The notes: a model not told the origin generated them from the sequence alone. DNA of 64,000 nucleotides from RGIG3178 sp942492795 (GCA_942492795.1 OW818639.1:806001-870000); one strand, 5' to 3'; shown: positions 24,415 to 33,640, numbered from the stretch's first letter. Numbers and translations are program-made.

Positions 24415-25004
24415 AACGCCGATACATACGGATCATAAGCCTTCTTTTGGCGGTGCTGCTGCTGACGGGATGCAAGGAGAACACGCCGCTTATCAACCTG
24501 GGTACTTTTGCGGTGAAGATACCCGGCACCATCGAAAAGACCAACGAGCAGCTGCCATTGACGGCGATGGGTCTGGATGTCACAACACCGCTTGTCATGA
24601 CGACGGCGCAAACGATGCCCAACAACAACGAGCTGTATCTTGCCATCTCCATCGAGTGGGAGCAGACGCTCAACGCACTGAATCAGCAGATGGGCGGGCA
24701 ACTGGATCAAAAAACCTATATGGACAGCGTGCAGATCAACATCATCGAATACCTGACATTGGGCGCCACAGTGGGCGAACTGCGCCCGGTCACCTATGGG
24801 AAGTTGCCCGGCAACGCAATGGTCTTTGATATGGCGCAGAGCGCGGACAACAACATATCGGTATGGCCTGCCACCAGAGGCGAACTGGTTGCCTTCATCA
24901 GCGAAAAGCGGCTTATCGTGCTGATCTATGCCGCGGAGCAATCCGCCTTTAGCAGCAGGCACCGGGAGGCATACTTCAGTTCCATCACGCTCACGCAGCC
25001 GTAA
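24411..25004 (+). CDS. Small lipoprotein of unknown function
   Basis: 197 residues, start ATG 24411 overlapping the gltX stop (ATGA). The signal peptide ends in a lipobox LLTGC (cysteine ~residue 20). The mature part is a compact alpha/beta segment with no recognised motif: it opens with NLGTFAVKIPGTIEKTNEQL and ends FSSRHREAYFSSITLTQP, similar in feel to small secreted proteins of the PsbP/DUF1795 type. The coupling to gltX is probably positional rather than functional. Confidence 0.7.
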   Translation: MKRRYIRIISLLLAVLLLTGCKENTPLINLGTFAVKIPGTIEKTNEQLPLTAMGLDVTTPLVMTTAQTMPNNNELYLAISIEWEQTLNALNQQMGGQLDQKTYMDSVQINIIEYLTLGATVGELRPVTYGKLPGNAMVFDMAQSADNNISVWPATRGELVAFISEKRLIVLIYAAEQSAFSSRHREAYFSSITLTQP

Positions 25005-25088
25005 GCAGAGCAAAACAACGGAAAAAGGCATTGCCGACACACAGGAAGCCTGAAAAGACTTCTTCATGATTTGGTTGGCCAATAAAAT

Positions 25089-25118
25089 AAGGGCTTTGCG
25101 CATTGTGCAAGGCCCTTT
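25089..25118 (+). terminator. Terminator between convergent genes
   Basis: AAGGGCTTTGC pairs with GTGCAAGGCCCTT with small mismatches, then TTGTC. It can serve both the lipoprotein gene and the converging M23 peptidase gene. Confidence 0.65.
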
Positions 25119-25139
25119 GTCTATGCCGGTATTTGTATT

Positions 25140-26366
25140 CTATGGCAGATAGGACAGCGGATTTTTCGCCGTGCCGCTTTTTCGAATCTCAAAGTGAACG
25201 TGCGGCCCGGTGCTGCGCCCGGTGGAGCCGGACAACGCGATGGTCTGTCCCGCCGAGACCGTATCACCCGCTTTGACCAACAGCTTGCTGTTGTGCCCGT
25301 AGCGCGTGATCCAGCCGCCGCCGTGGTCGATTTCCACGAACAAGCCGTAATCGCCGTTGTTAAATGCGCGCAGCACGATGCCCGCCGCGGAGGCTTTGAC
25401 ACTCGTGCCGGTGGGTACGGCGATGTCCAGGCCATAGTGCATCCTGCCCCAGCGCATCCCGAAGGTGCTTGAGATGGTGCCGTTTACGGGCCAACGGAAA
25501 TTGGGCGCGCCTGCGGCGTCGATAGGCGGTTTTGTTCCCTTGCGTACGATCTTGGTGACGGGCTCTTTGGATGTTACGTAATCCGTGGAAACGCTGGATG
25601 CTTCCACGCCGTCGATATAGGTGACGGTCGTGGTGCGCGTCTGTACGCCGTTTACGCCCGCCTGCTTGATCGCGGTTAGCCCTTTGTACAACGTGCTGTC
25701 CGATACGGTTTGCGTCGTGTACGGAACGGGTTTTGTCTCGGTCTTGACCAGCACGTTTTTGACCTGCAACAGCGGCATTTGCGCGGTCTTGACCATGACG
25801 AGCTGGCCCGGCACCAGCGATGTGCCACCGGATGCGTTGAGCGCCATGTATTCCTGCTGCGTCATGTTGAAATCGGCGCAGATATCGTTGACATTCTCCT
25901 CGGACTGGACGACATAGGGCAAGCAGTCTGTACCGCCCCGAATAACAAGCAGGGCTTCTTCACGTCCCAAAAGTTTGCCACTGCTCGGTTCAATGCGGAT
26001 CTGCTGCACAAAAGTCGCGGTCGTGCCTTGCATCGCGTGCTGTGCAAGGATCGAATCCAATACCCATTGTGCATCTTCTTTGGATCTGCACAGCGCCAGA
26101 AGGATGTTGTTGCTGAATATCCCATAGCCCGTATCCGCAAGCGCAACGTCTTTTTTGTTTTGGATGGACGCAAATCCGGGCAGTAGCTGCTGTGTTATCT
26201 CGGAGTCGGATGCGACATACAGCGAACCTGCGACAGCGCCTTGGGAAACGTCCCGCACACACAGCGCCGATATGGCCAAAAAAGCCGTAACAAGAACAAA
26301 AAAGCCGGCTATGAACAAAAGTGCATAGACGTGCGGCGGCTTTTTCGTTTTGAACGCTTTGAGCAT
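25140..26366 (-). CDS. Membrane-anchored M23 peptidase with LysM-like and G5 domains
   Basis: 408 residues from ATG at 26366 (minus), with ACGGAGGATC upstream. One N-terminal transmembrane helix (residues ~13-36) is followed by a beta-rich region, a LysM-like repeat (SEENVNDICADFNMTQQEYM...LVPGQLVMVK), a G5 domain (KPVPYTTQTVSDSTLYKG through TKIVRKGTKPP) and the C-terminal M23 endopeptidase. Zinc ligands are in MHYGLDIAVP (H and D) and HVHFEIR (the second H). It would cleave peptidoglycan cross-bridges or stems outside the membrane; similar proteins act in vegetative division or as SpoIIQ-like sporulation factors. All zinc ligands are present, so it is expected to be active. Confidence 0.9.
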   Translation of the reverse strand: MLKAFKTKKPPHVYALLFIAGFFVLVTAFLAISALCVRDVSQGAVAGSLYVASDSEITQQLLPGFASIQNKKDVALADTGYGIFSNNILLALCRSKEDAQWVLDSILAQHAMQGTTATFVQQIRIEPSSGKLLGREEALLVIRGGTDCLPYVVQSEENVNDICADFNMTQQEYMALNASGGTSLVPGQLVMVKTAQMPLLQVKNVLVKTETKPVPYTTQTVSDSTLYKGLTAIKQAGVNGVQTRTTTVTYIDGVEASSVSTDYVTSKEPVTKIVRKGTKPPIDAAGAPNFRWPVNGTISSTFGMRWGRMHYGLDIAVPTGTSVKASAAGIVLRAFNNGDYGLFVEIDHGGGWITRYGHNSKLLVKAGDTVSAGQTIALSGSTGRSTGPHVHFEIRKSGTAKNPLSYLP

Positions 26367-26607
26367 CGATGATCCTCCGTGGTACTTGGCAGCCAGGATA
26401 GAACGGACTAAATCCATTATAGAAAACACGCGAGAAGTTTGTCAAATTATGAAATATCATACAACAAGCGCGCGTTTCGGTGCTGCGGAAAAGAGGATTG
26501 CGATTTGTTGGATAAAGTACAATTTAAACGAAAGGATAGTTGCAAACAACATGCTTATGCTATAATGGGAGCGGAATCAGGATATGTGAAAGAGGAGGGA
26601 CGACAGG

Positions 26608-26937
26608 ATGAAAATGATCATCGCGATTGTCCAGGACGAAGACAACCATGCTTTAAACAATGCCTTGATGGAAAAGGGATTTCGTGTTACCCGCTTGGCG
26701 ACTTCCGGCGGTTTTTTGCGGGCCGGAAACACCACCATGATGCTCGGCGTGGAAGACGAACGCATCGATGAAGCGATCGGATTGATCGAATCGGTCTGTA
26801 TGCCCAGAACGCAGACCGTGACGTCGCCCGCTCCCACCATAGACGCGTCGGCGTTCTTTATCCCCTACCCGATCGAAGTAACGGTCGGCGGCGCGACCAT
26901 CTTCGTGCTGGACGTCGAGAAATTTGTCCGCGTATAA
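26608..26937 (+). CDS. darA: Cyclic-di-AMP receptor of the DarA/PstA type (DUF970)
   Basis: 109 residues from ATG 26608 behind AGAGGAGGGA. The PII-like fold is recognised from KMIIAIVQDEDNHALNNALM, followed by KGFRVTRLATSGGFLRAGNT, TMMLGVEDERIDEAIGLIE and the C-terminal VGGATIFVLDVEKFVRV. The TRLATSGGFLRxGNTT segment contacts c-di-AMP in known structures. The trimeric protein binds c-di-AMP in the cytoplasm and transmits the signal to unknown partners. It is a single gene with its own terminator and is typical of Firmicutes. Confidence 0.92.
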   Translation: MKMIIAIVQDEDNHALNNALMEKGFRVTRLATSGGFLRAGNTTMMLGVEDERIDEAIGLIESVCMPRTQTVTSPAPTIDASAFFIPYPIEVTVGGATIFVLDVEKFVRV

Positions 26938-26969
26938 GCGGTCAGCGAACCAAAGATGACAATGCAACG

Positions 26970-27003
26970 AATCCCCGCAGGAAGTATTCCGGCGGGGATT
27001 CTT
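26970..27003 (+). terminator. Intrinsic terminator after darA
   Basis: AATCCCCGC pairs with GCGGGGATT around a 16-base loop that can pair further, then CTTATTT. Confidence 0.75.
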
Positions 27004-27036
27004 ATTTGCTACACAGAGAGATACACCGCATAGCGC

Positions 27037-27504
27037 TTACGGATACATTTCGCGCCTTTTTTTACGCAGCGTTGTACGCATGATGGCCGCGCGGTATTCG
27101 GCTTCCTGCTCTGCCGTCTCGCACAACAGGGCGGGGACAGCCACGGGTTCGCCGTTGCTGCCCAGCGCCACCAGCACCATATAGGCGCGGTTGATGGGCG
27201 TACGAACGCCGTGCGCGTCCTCGACGTACGAATCCACTCGCACTTCCATCGAAGTTCGGCCGACGTAGGTTATGTCGGCGTGCAGCACGACGATCTGGTC
27301 GATAAACGCGGGCGCGGCGAAATCCAGTCCGTCGATGCAAACCGTCACGACGTTGTGCTCGCTGTGGCGTCGCGCGCAGACCGCGGCTACGATGTCGATC
27401 CACTCCATCAACTGTCCGCCGAACAGCCTGCCGCAGCCGTTGCTGTGGGCGGGCATAACGATATGCACCTGCTCGGTGGTCGATTGGCCAACGGGTTTTT
27501 CCAT
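27037..27504 (-). CDS. Acyl-CoA thioesterase, hotdog fold (YciA/BFIT-like)
   Basis: 155 residues from ATG at 27504 (minus), with AAAGGAGC upstream. The hotdog fold shows GCGRLFGGQLMEWIDIVAAV (the hot-dog helix, with the N/G-x2-F-G-G-x-L-M-x-W-x-D core), then LHADITYVGRTSMEVRVDSY and the RAYMVLVAL strand. Family members hydrolyse acyl-CoA to free acid and CoA. The C-terminal tail is basic. It may be co-transcribed with the large gene at 27553, which lies 48 bases upstream in the same orientation. Confidence 0.85.
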   Translation of the reverse strand: MEKPVGQSTTEQVHIVMPAHSNGCGRLFGGQLMEWIDIVAAVCARRHSEHNVVTVCIDGLDFAAPAFIDQIVVLHADITYVGRTSMEVRVDSYVEDAHGVRTPINRAYMVLVALGSNGEPVAVPALLCETAEQEAEYRAAIMRTTLRKKRREMYP

Positions 27505-27552
27505 GGCGCTTGCTCCTTTTTTAGGATGGTGTTGCTCCGACGGAACACCGGA

Positions 27553-30438
27553 CTATTTGTAGAGTTCCTGCAATTCGGCGGTGCTGAGGCTGAAGTTATG
27601 GATCAGCAGCTGCCTGGCGGATGTCGGGCGCTCACGAAGCAGCGAACGCAACGAACTTATTTCGCTATTCCAGACCGACATGGACGCGGGTGCGCCCCAG
27701 CGGTTGATCTGCCGCTGCATTTCGGGCTCCATCTCCGCCTTCATCGTGTCCAAAAGTGCCGTCAGCCGTTCGGGTGTAAACACATGCGCCGAAAGATACG
27801 CCCACCGTGAGACAAAAAGCTTTTTGAACTGTGAACTCGTCCACAGCGATGCGGTGACATCCATATTGACGAACGTGCCGTTCTTGGTCGTAAATCCGGA
27901 AAAAGCCAGATAGTTTCCGATCAAATACGACGATAAAGCACCGGAGCCGCCGATGGAGTAATCGTTGTCGAAATAGATGGGCCGCAGCTTGATCTTGCCG
28001 TCGTTGGTATTCCAACACTTCTGGTTGAACAAGTCGGTTTCGCGAAAATAGTTGCGCAGCACAAGATAATCCGCCCAGGCGCTTACGTCTACCCACTGGC
28101 TGAATTGCTCGTAGTAGGCTGCATCGTTGAGGTTGTGCGATCTTCCGTATGCTCGGATATCTTCCAACGTCTTATTGCTGCCATACTGAACGACGGAGCG
28201 ACGCATGTAGTTGACGGTGGTCGGCTCGACGTTGTGGTGCGAAGCGAGCATATCCTTGCCGATCTCTTCCCTAAGATCATACAGTCCCCAATATTTGCCG
28301 TTGACGTACAGCACGGCAAAGCGGTTGTTCGGCGCGTCAGCATCGATTTCGCTCCACTGCGCCATGCGCGCGAAAAACGCATCGCGAACATAGGCTTCTT
28401 CGCGATCCTGTCCTGCCGAACGCATGGTAACGGCGGCGAAGTTGGTGATGCCGTAACCGTCGAAAAACGGATAGGTCACGGTGTCTATGCCAAACGCATC
28501 GTCCAGCTTGAAGGTCAGCGATTTTTGGTTCAGACTTCTGGTCGACCAGCCGGATACGCGGATGGCGGCGGGGAACACCGTGCCGAGCTTGCCGTCCGGG
28601 TCGTAGTATTCGATGTTGCCCGGACGTTCCACGGTGATGTATGTCTTGTCGTTGGCGTACATGGTTGCAAAATCACCGGGAGCCATGGACAAACATACGA
28701 CGGGAACCGTATGTCCCTGCGTATACAGATAAGTCGCGGTCGCTATGTCGCTTGCAAGCAATCCGTCGCTTACGGCAATCGCTCGAAGCGGCGTGCTTGC
28801 ACTGATGCCGATCGGGTTTGAATACAGATTGCTGGAGGTGGTGGGCGCGGAGCCGTCGGTCGTGTAATAGATGCGCGCATTGGGCGTAGCCGACGTTATC
28901 GCAATGGATACGGCGGACGTTTTTACGCCGCCCGTCTCGGAAAAGGCGGGCTTTTGGACATAGCCCTTGAGGGCAGCTTGTCCGTTCGCCGCCCCTTTTG
29001 TGGGCGTATTAAAAAAAACGCGCGTCCCCGACGCGTCCCCGCTGTTCCTGCCACTGGTGATCCCGGGACGCATGACGCCGGTGTCAAATATGTCTATGGG
29101 CACCCCGTCCGGCGAACTTAGGGTCAGTGTTTCTCCGCTGGAGCCCAATCCAAACGGCAAAACGCCGCCGCCCTGCTTGTTCGGATTACCGGAGAGGGAG
29201 ACGATCGCATACGCGCCCGAAGGGATGGTCAGACTGCCTATTTTTCCCTTTTTCAAATTGCCGAAATCGTCGCTGAGATAATAGCCGGACAGGTCGACGG
29301 ACTGGGTGCCGCCGTTGTGCAACTCCACCCAATCCAAAGAAGTGCTCTTATAGCTCTGCGCCGCGCTTACCTCGCTGATGATCAACCCGTTCGGGTTGAA
29401 AAGCTTGGCCTCCTGCATCGATTTAAACCCATGCGTCGTGTTGGGCTGGCCCGGTGTGGGCTGGCCGAAATACAGCCATTGGTTGTTCTGAATGCCATAG
29501 GAAAGGTTTTCCGCCATGTTGGTCGGCACGGTTATCGACTGCATCTGCATGTTGACCATATCCAGCAGACAAAGCTGCTGATCGCTACTGCCCAAGCGGA
29601 AACTGGCGTGCATCTGTCCGCTTGGCGTGACCTTGCCCTTGCCGGAACAGAACACCACGACGCGCTGCCCCGCGTTGAGGGTGATGTTTGGGAACGCCCA
29701 TTTGGCAGGGTTGTCCGCGTCGTCGCTGAGCCGGTAACCGGAAAGCGATACGGGAGAGGACGAGGTGTTCTCGATTTCCACCCATCCGCTGCGCTCGCCG
29801 TCCTCATCCACCAGAGAATACCCGTTCTTCACAAGGATCTCGGTGATATGCAGCGGCGCGGTGGGCAACATGTCCGATATTTTTGCGTTGCCTGTGGCTT
29901 TGAGGATGGAATTGACGGCACCCGGGGTCGGCGTTGCGGTGATTTGGTAGGTTCCCTTTTCATCGCGCGCGTACGTCTGGTCGGGGGACAGGGCGGGCAC
30001 CTCGAGTTTGCTCAGCGTATCCCCGCCGGAGGCTGTCAGGATGACCATGCCGCCGTTGGCGGAGAGCTTAAATCCGGTGCTTATTTTTTGATTCGGCGTC
30101 TTGCTCTCCAATTTGGAGCAAAAAACGGTCAGATACGCGTGCGGCGCGATGCTGACATCCGGCATCAGAAACTTAATCGGGGATTTGATATCGTCGGATA
30201 GAGAGTAGTCCTTTAAAGACATAGCAGAATCGCTGCCGTTGTACAGCTCGATCCAATCCGGCGTACCGAACTCGTCGTCGATCAGGCTGGACGCATTGCT
30301 GGCGCAGACCTCGTTGATCACAAGGCCGCTGTTGCCGAACATCCTTCCAAGCCATTCCGAAGAACAGCCCGCAAGGCCTGCCGCTGTCATGAACAGCACC
30401 AGCAGTATGCAAAGCAGCTTGGATTTGCGAACACTCAT
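27553..30438 (-). CDS. Large lipoprotein with lamin-tail domains, chitobiase-like domain and CotH kinase domain
   Basis: 961 residues from ATG at 30438 (minus), with AAGGTGG upstream. The signal peptide ends in a lipobox (AGLAGC, cysteine ~25). Three lamin-tail (LTD) domains follow: INEVCASN...DWIELYN, ITEILVKNGYSL...WVEIEN and ISEVSAAQ...DWVELHN, each with the conserved LSGYxLSDD strand. A chitobiase/FN3-like segment (YYTTDGSAPTTSSNLYSNPI) comes next. The C-terminal ~390 residues are a CotH-type domain (EEAYVRDAFFARMAQWS, YVNGKYWGLYDLREEI, DNDYSIGG). In spores CotH is a protein kinase for coat proteins; surface CotH/LTD proteins of Clostridia are less well understood. The membrane anchor suggests an extracellular or intermembrane role. 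Confidence 0.85.
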   Translation of the reverse strand: MSVRKSKLLCILLVLFMTAAGLAGCSSEWLGRMFGNSGLVINEVCASNASSLIDDEFGTPDWIELYNGSDSAMSLKDYSLSDDIKSPIKFLMPDVSIAPHAYLTVFCSKLESKTPNQKISTGFKLSANGGMVILTASGGDTLSKLEVPALSPDQTYARDEKGTYQITATPTPGAVNSILKATGNAKISDMLPTAPLHITEILVKNGYSLVDEDGERSGWVEIENTSSSPVSLSGYRLSDDADNPAKWAFPNITLNAGQRVVVFCSGKGKVTPSGQMHASFRLGSSDQQLCLLDMVNMQMQSITVPTNMAENLSYGIQNNQWLYFGQPTPGQPNTTHGFKSMQEAKLFNPNGLIISEVSAAQSYKSTSLDWVELHNGGTQSVDLSGYYLSDDFGNLKKGKIGSLTIPSGAYAIVSLSGNPNKQGGGVLPFGLGSSGETLTLSSPDGVPIDIFDTGVMRPGITSGRNSGDASGTRVFFNTPTKGAANGQAALKGYVQKPAFSETGGVKTSAVSIAITSATPNARIYYTTDGSAPTTSSNLYSNPIGISASTPLRAIAVSDGLLASDIATATYLYTQGHTVPVVCLSMAPGDFATMYANDKTYITVERPGNIEYYDPDGKLGTVFPAAIRVSGWSTRSLNQKSLTFKLDDAFGIDTVTYPFFDGYGITNFAAVTMRSAGQDREEAYVRDAFFARMAQWSEIDADAPNNRFAVLYVNGKYWGLYDLREEIGKDMLASHHNVEPTTVNYMRRSVVQYGSNKTLEDIRAYGRSHNLNDAAYYEQFSQWVDVSAWADYLVLRNYFRETDLFNQKCWNTNDGKIKLRPIYFDNDYSIGGSGALSSYLIGNYLAFSGFTTKNGTFVNMDVTASLWTSSQFKKLFVSRWAYLSAHVFTPERLTALLDTMKAEMEPEMQRQINRWGAPASMSVWNSEISSLRSLLRERPTSARQLLIHNFSLSTAELQELYK

Positions 30439-30762
30439 CGTATTACCACCTTAGGCGGATTTATCAAAGTCAAAGTCAAAGACTATTATACTATAAAAAT
30501 GCGTGAACACAAGTTTAGACATATTTTAAATGCGTTTTTGATGATGCTCCTGCTATGATCGGCCTAAAAAGGCAAATGGTTTCAACGCCTGCGCGCACAG
30601 ACTCCAATAAAAAGGTCTTGCGCCATAAAAGGTATTCTGTGCTTTTTTGCTGTGTTTGCTGTATAATCAAAAGCGGATAGGCAAAGAATTTCCATTCCAT
30701 GCAACCTTTGCGACCGATGCCGTGTATTACACGTAGAGAGAGCAGAAAACGGTGGGAAAACG
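30439..30762. promoter_or_regulatory. Divergent promoter region between the CotH-like and sigma-factor genes
   Basis: On the minus strand TTGTGT and TATAAT, 16 bases apart (TATAAT around 30489-30494), form a promoter for the CotH-like gene, followed by the direct repeat AAAGTC in triplicate form at 30467-30482. On the plus strand TATAAT lies at 30662-30667 for the sigma-factor operon, with only a poor -35. No coding sequence is seen in these 324 bases. Confidence 0.5.
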
Positions 30763-31257
30763 ATGATGCAACCAAGTGCAATGAGTGCGGATTCATTCGA
30801 AGCAAAAGCGCTGTTTGATACCTATGCCGACATGGTGTACCGGTTGGCTTTGGTACGCACGCGCAGCAAGGCGGACGCGGAAGATGTTCTTCAGGAAGTG
30901 TTCCTGCGCTATCTTCGAAAGCCTCCGGCCTTTGTGGAACAGGAGCATGCCAAAGCATGGATGTTGCGTACGACCATCCATTGCAGCATATCGCTTTTAA
31001 CGTCTGCCTGGCGGCGCAAGACCGTGCCGGAGCAGGAAGGCATCAGCATGCCCGAGCGTGACGATGAAGTGTACCGTACCGTGCTGGAACTACCCATCAA
31101 ATACCGTACCGTGGTGCATCTGTACTACTATGAGGATCACAGCGTAGCGGAAATCGCACAGCTGATGCAGGCGCAGCCATCCACCGTCAAATCATGGCTC
31201 TTTCGTGCCCGTGCGATGTTACGGGATAAGCTCAAAGGAGTGGAAATCGATGTTTAA
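30763..31257 (+). CDS. ECF-type RNA polymerase sigma factor
   Basis: 164 residues from ATG 30763. Region 2 is LFDTYADMVYRLALVRTRSK and the ADAEDVLQEVFLRYLRKPPAF core-binding/-10 recognition helix. Region 4 is ELPIKYRTVVHLYYYEDHSVAEIAQLMQ followed by STVKSWLFRARAMLRDKL. No regulatory extension is present. The last 8 bases overlap the start of a membrane beta-propeller gene, so expression of the two is tightly coupled, as for sigma/anti-sigma pairs. Stimulus and regulon cannot be inferred. Confidence 0.9.
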   Translation: MMQPSAMSADSFEAKALFDTYADMVYRLALVRTRSKADAEDVLQEVFLRYLRKPPAFVEQEHAKAWMLRTTIHCSISLLTSAWRRKTVPEQEGISMPERDDEVYRTVLELPIKYRTVVHLYYYEDHSVAEIAQLMQAQPSTVKSWLFRARAMLRDKLKGVEIDV

Positions 31258-33232
31258 ACAAAGATACAGAGAGGCCAATGCGCAGATCCACGCGCCGCAG
31301 GGCGCTTATGCGCGCCTTTTTAAGACGCCAAAGAAGAATCCAAGAAAAATGATGCAGTTGGTAGCAGCCAGTCTTGCCGTGTTCATGATGGCGGGCGCCG
31401 GCGCAGCTTTGCTGCTGACAAATCCAAACGCGATCAATACAAACAAAACGACGGCAAAGTCGGTTGCGGACTATACCGAGTTGTACGCGCTTGTCAGCGC
31501 GGCTAGGTCCGGCGGCACTTACGGACGGGACTCGATGGCGCTCGGCGATAAGGCGGCGACAAACGAAAGCGTGACGCCAAGCGCGCAGGCACCGGTACAG
31601 CAGGGTACCGGCACCACAACGGACGCCGGCAAGGGCTACTCCAACACCAACGTACAGGTCGAGGGTGTGGACGAAGCGGACATCACCAAAACCGACGGAA
31701 GCTATATCTACAGACTGACGAACAACGAAGTCGCCATCGTCAAGGCGGACGGCGCCAATCTGAATGTGGTATCGCGCATTAAGGTAGGCAAGAGCGGCGA
31801 GGGCCCGCAGGCTATGGAAATGTTCGTCAATGGCGACAGGCTGCTGGTCATCAGCCAGGAACACCAGTGGATGCTGTATTCCGACGGCGTCAAGACAGGC
31901 GGTACGGTGTCCGAAGGCGGGATCGTTCCGCCCATCAATCCGACCGAAGCCAAGACGTATGCCACCGTCTATGACATCACCGACCGTACTGCGCCCAAAA
32001 AGCTCAACCAGCTGACGCAGAGCGGCGGATATCTGTCCAGCCGCATGGTGGGCGACAGCGTCTATTTGATCTCCAATTACTATCCGTACAATATTGTGAT
32101 GGGGAAACCCGAAACGTATGTGCCCAAACTTGGCAGCGGAACCGACACCAAACTCGTCGATCCCGCCAACATACAGTCGTTTGAAAATCCGGATACACCC
32201 GCCTATGTCGTTGTGACCTCCATCGGCGTGAAAAATGCGGCGCAGCACGAAAGCGTCAAAGCGGTGCTGGGCAGCGCGGGGACGGTATACGCCAACGCGA
32301 ACAGCCTGCTTGTGGCGGCAAACCAATACAGCGAAGAGAAGTCGCCGATAACAAAAGATGCCAACGGCAAGAGCGTGATCACCGTCACCGGATCGCAAAA
32401 GACAAAGCTGCTGCTCTTTAAGATAAACGGCGGAACCATAACGGAAAAGGCGTCGGCCACCGTTCCCGGCATGCTGCGCAACCAGTTCTCCATGGACGAA
32501 TACAACGGCGTATTCCGCCTGTGCACCACCAACAACACCTATACGACCCGTATTTTTACCGACGGGCAGGATACCTACGAATACACCAACAGCAGCATCA
32601 ACGCGCTGTATACGCTGAACCAAAACCTCAATATGCTGGGGCAGATAGGCGAACTGGCAAAAGGTGAGATCATCTATTCGGTTCGCTTTGACGGGCCGGT
32701 CGGTTACTTTGTAACATTCCGGCAGGTGGATCCGCTGTTCGCGGTGGATCTGAGCGACGCTGCAAACCCGAAGGTGCTAAGCGCACTGAAGATCCCCGGG
32801 TTTTCCGAGTACCTGCACATGTATGACAAGGGGTTGCTGTTCGGATTCGGGAAAGACGCCGACGCGGACAGCGGAAAAGTCAAGGGACTGAAGCTGAGCA
32901 TGTTCAACGTGAACGATCCCCGTGACATCAGCGTCGTGCACACGCTGAAGCTCGAAGCCAACTGGTCGGATGCGAGTTATAACCATAAGGCTATCCTGGT
33001 CAATCTGGAGAGATCGCTCATCGCGTTCCCGGCCGACAACAGCTACCAGGTCTACGGCTACAACAAGGACAGCGGCTTCTATCTGAAAAAGAAGATCCCG
33101 CAGGAGCAGGATGTTTGGGACGGATCGCTGCGCGGACTGTTCATCGGGGATGTGTTCTACGTATGCGGCGCAGGGAAGATCACAGCCTATTCGCTGAGCG
33201 ATTTTGCCAAGATGGGAAGCGTGAAGCTGTAA
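31250..33232 (+). CDS. Membrane-anchored C-terminal beta-propeller protein, possible anti-sigma or sensor partner
   Basis: 660 residues from ATG 31250, 8 bases inside the sigma gene, with AAAGGAGTGG upstream. A basic cytoplasmic N-terminus of about 40 residues is followed by one transmembrane helix (MMQLVAASLAVFMMAGAGAA). A low-complexity linker and a large extracellular domain follow, the latter opening with NVQVEGVDEADITKTDGSYI, the hallmark of secreted beta-propeller proteins distantly related to WD40. Propeller blades recur to the end. The N-terminus does not show a clear ZAS zinc motif (HxxxCxxC), so anti-sigma function is inferred only from gene overlap and topology. A lipoprotein or protease-regulating role is possible. 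Confidence 0.75.
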   Translation: MFKQRYREANAQIHAPQGAYARLFKTPKKNPRKMMQLVAASLAVFMMAGAGAALLLTNPNAINTNKTTAKSVADYTELYALVSAARSGGTYGRDSMALGDKAATNESVTPSAQAPVQQGTGTTTDAGKGYSNTNVQVEGVDEADITKTDGSYIYRLTNNEVAIVKADGANLNVVSRIKVGKSGEGPQAMEMFVNGDRLLVISQEHQWMLYSDGVKTGGTVSEGGIVPPINPTEAKTYATVYDITDRTAPKKLNQLTQSGGYLSSRMVGDSVYLISNYYPYNIVMGKPETYVPKLGSGTDTKLVDPANIQSFENPDTPAYVVVTSIGVKNAAQHESVKAVLGSAGTVYANANSLLVAANQYSEEKSPITKDANGKSVITVTGSQKTKLLLFKINGGTITEKASATVPGMLRNQFSMDEYNGVFRLCTTNNTYTTRIFTDGQDTYEYTNSSINALYTLNQNLNMLGQIGELAKGEIIYSVRFDGPVGYFVTFRQVDPLFAVDLSDAANPKVLSALKIPGFSEYLHMYDKGLLFGFGKDADADSGKVKGLKLSMFNVNDPRDISVVHTLKLEANWSDASYNHKAILVNLERSLIAFPADNSYQVYGYNKDSGFYLKKKIPQEQDVWDGSLRGLFIGDVFYVCGAGKITAYSLSDFAKMGSVKL

Positions 33233-33271
33233 CGGCGAAGACGCGGAGCAAGGAAAATTGTGTATACAAAC

Positions 33272-33307
33272 AGGAAGACGGCTTAGTTTGAACCAAGCCG
33301 TCTTCCT
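33272..33307 (+). terminator. Strong terminator after the propeller gene
   Basis: AGGAAGACGGCTT pairs perfectly with AAGCCGTCTTCCT over a 10-base loop. The T-tract is weak (ATATCC), but the stem is long. Confidence 0.65.
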
Positions 33308-33321
33308 ATATCCCGATTGCC

Positions 33322-33423
33322 AAAGGTGTTTTCCGACGCACATGTCGCCGGAAAACAGTTTTCATTACAATGATAAAGCGGCTCTTTGACAAAACAAAAA
33401 CGGCATAGCGATTGCTATGCCGT
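33322..33423. repeat. 102-bp direct repeat, copy 1
   Basis: Identical base for base with 33520-33621. It contains a hairpin GTTTTCCG/CGGAAAAC with the loop core CACATGTCG and a second hairpin ACGGCATAGC/GCTATGCCGT. The gene-free gap 33233-33640 consists of this pair, the 96 bases between them (including the small hairpin TCATCGAC/GTCGATGA at 33428-33446) and the terminator at 33272. Confidence 0.9.
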
Positions 33424-33519
33424 ATTGGTCATCGACTTTGTCGATGACTTCAAGGAGGAATCCAATTCCCCCTTGAGTAACCCCCAGGAACGCCGCTTTT
33501 TTGAGAAAAAGCAGCGGGA

Positions 33520-33621
33520 AAAGGTGTTTTCCGACGCACATGTCGCCGGAAAACAGTTTTCATTACAATGATAAAGCGGCTCTTTGACAAAACAAAAACG
33601 GCATAGCGATTGCTATGCCGT
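33520..33621. repeat. 102-bp direct repeat, copy 2; its last hairpin ends the AOR transcript
   Basis: Second perfect copy. On the minus strand the ACGGCATAGC hairpin is followed by TTTTTGTTTTG, making an intrinsic terminator about 20 bases after the aldehyde oxidoreductase stop codon. Confidence 0.9.
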
Positions 33622-33640
33622 TTTACTTTTTTAAAGCAGA

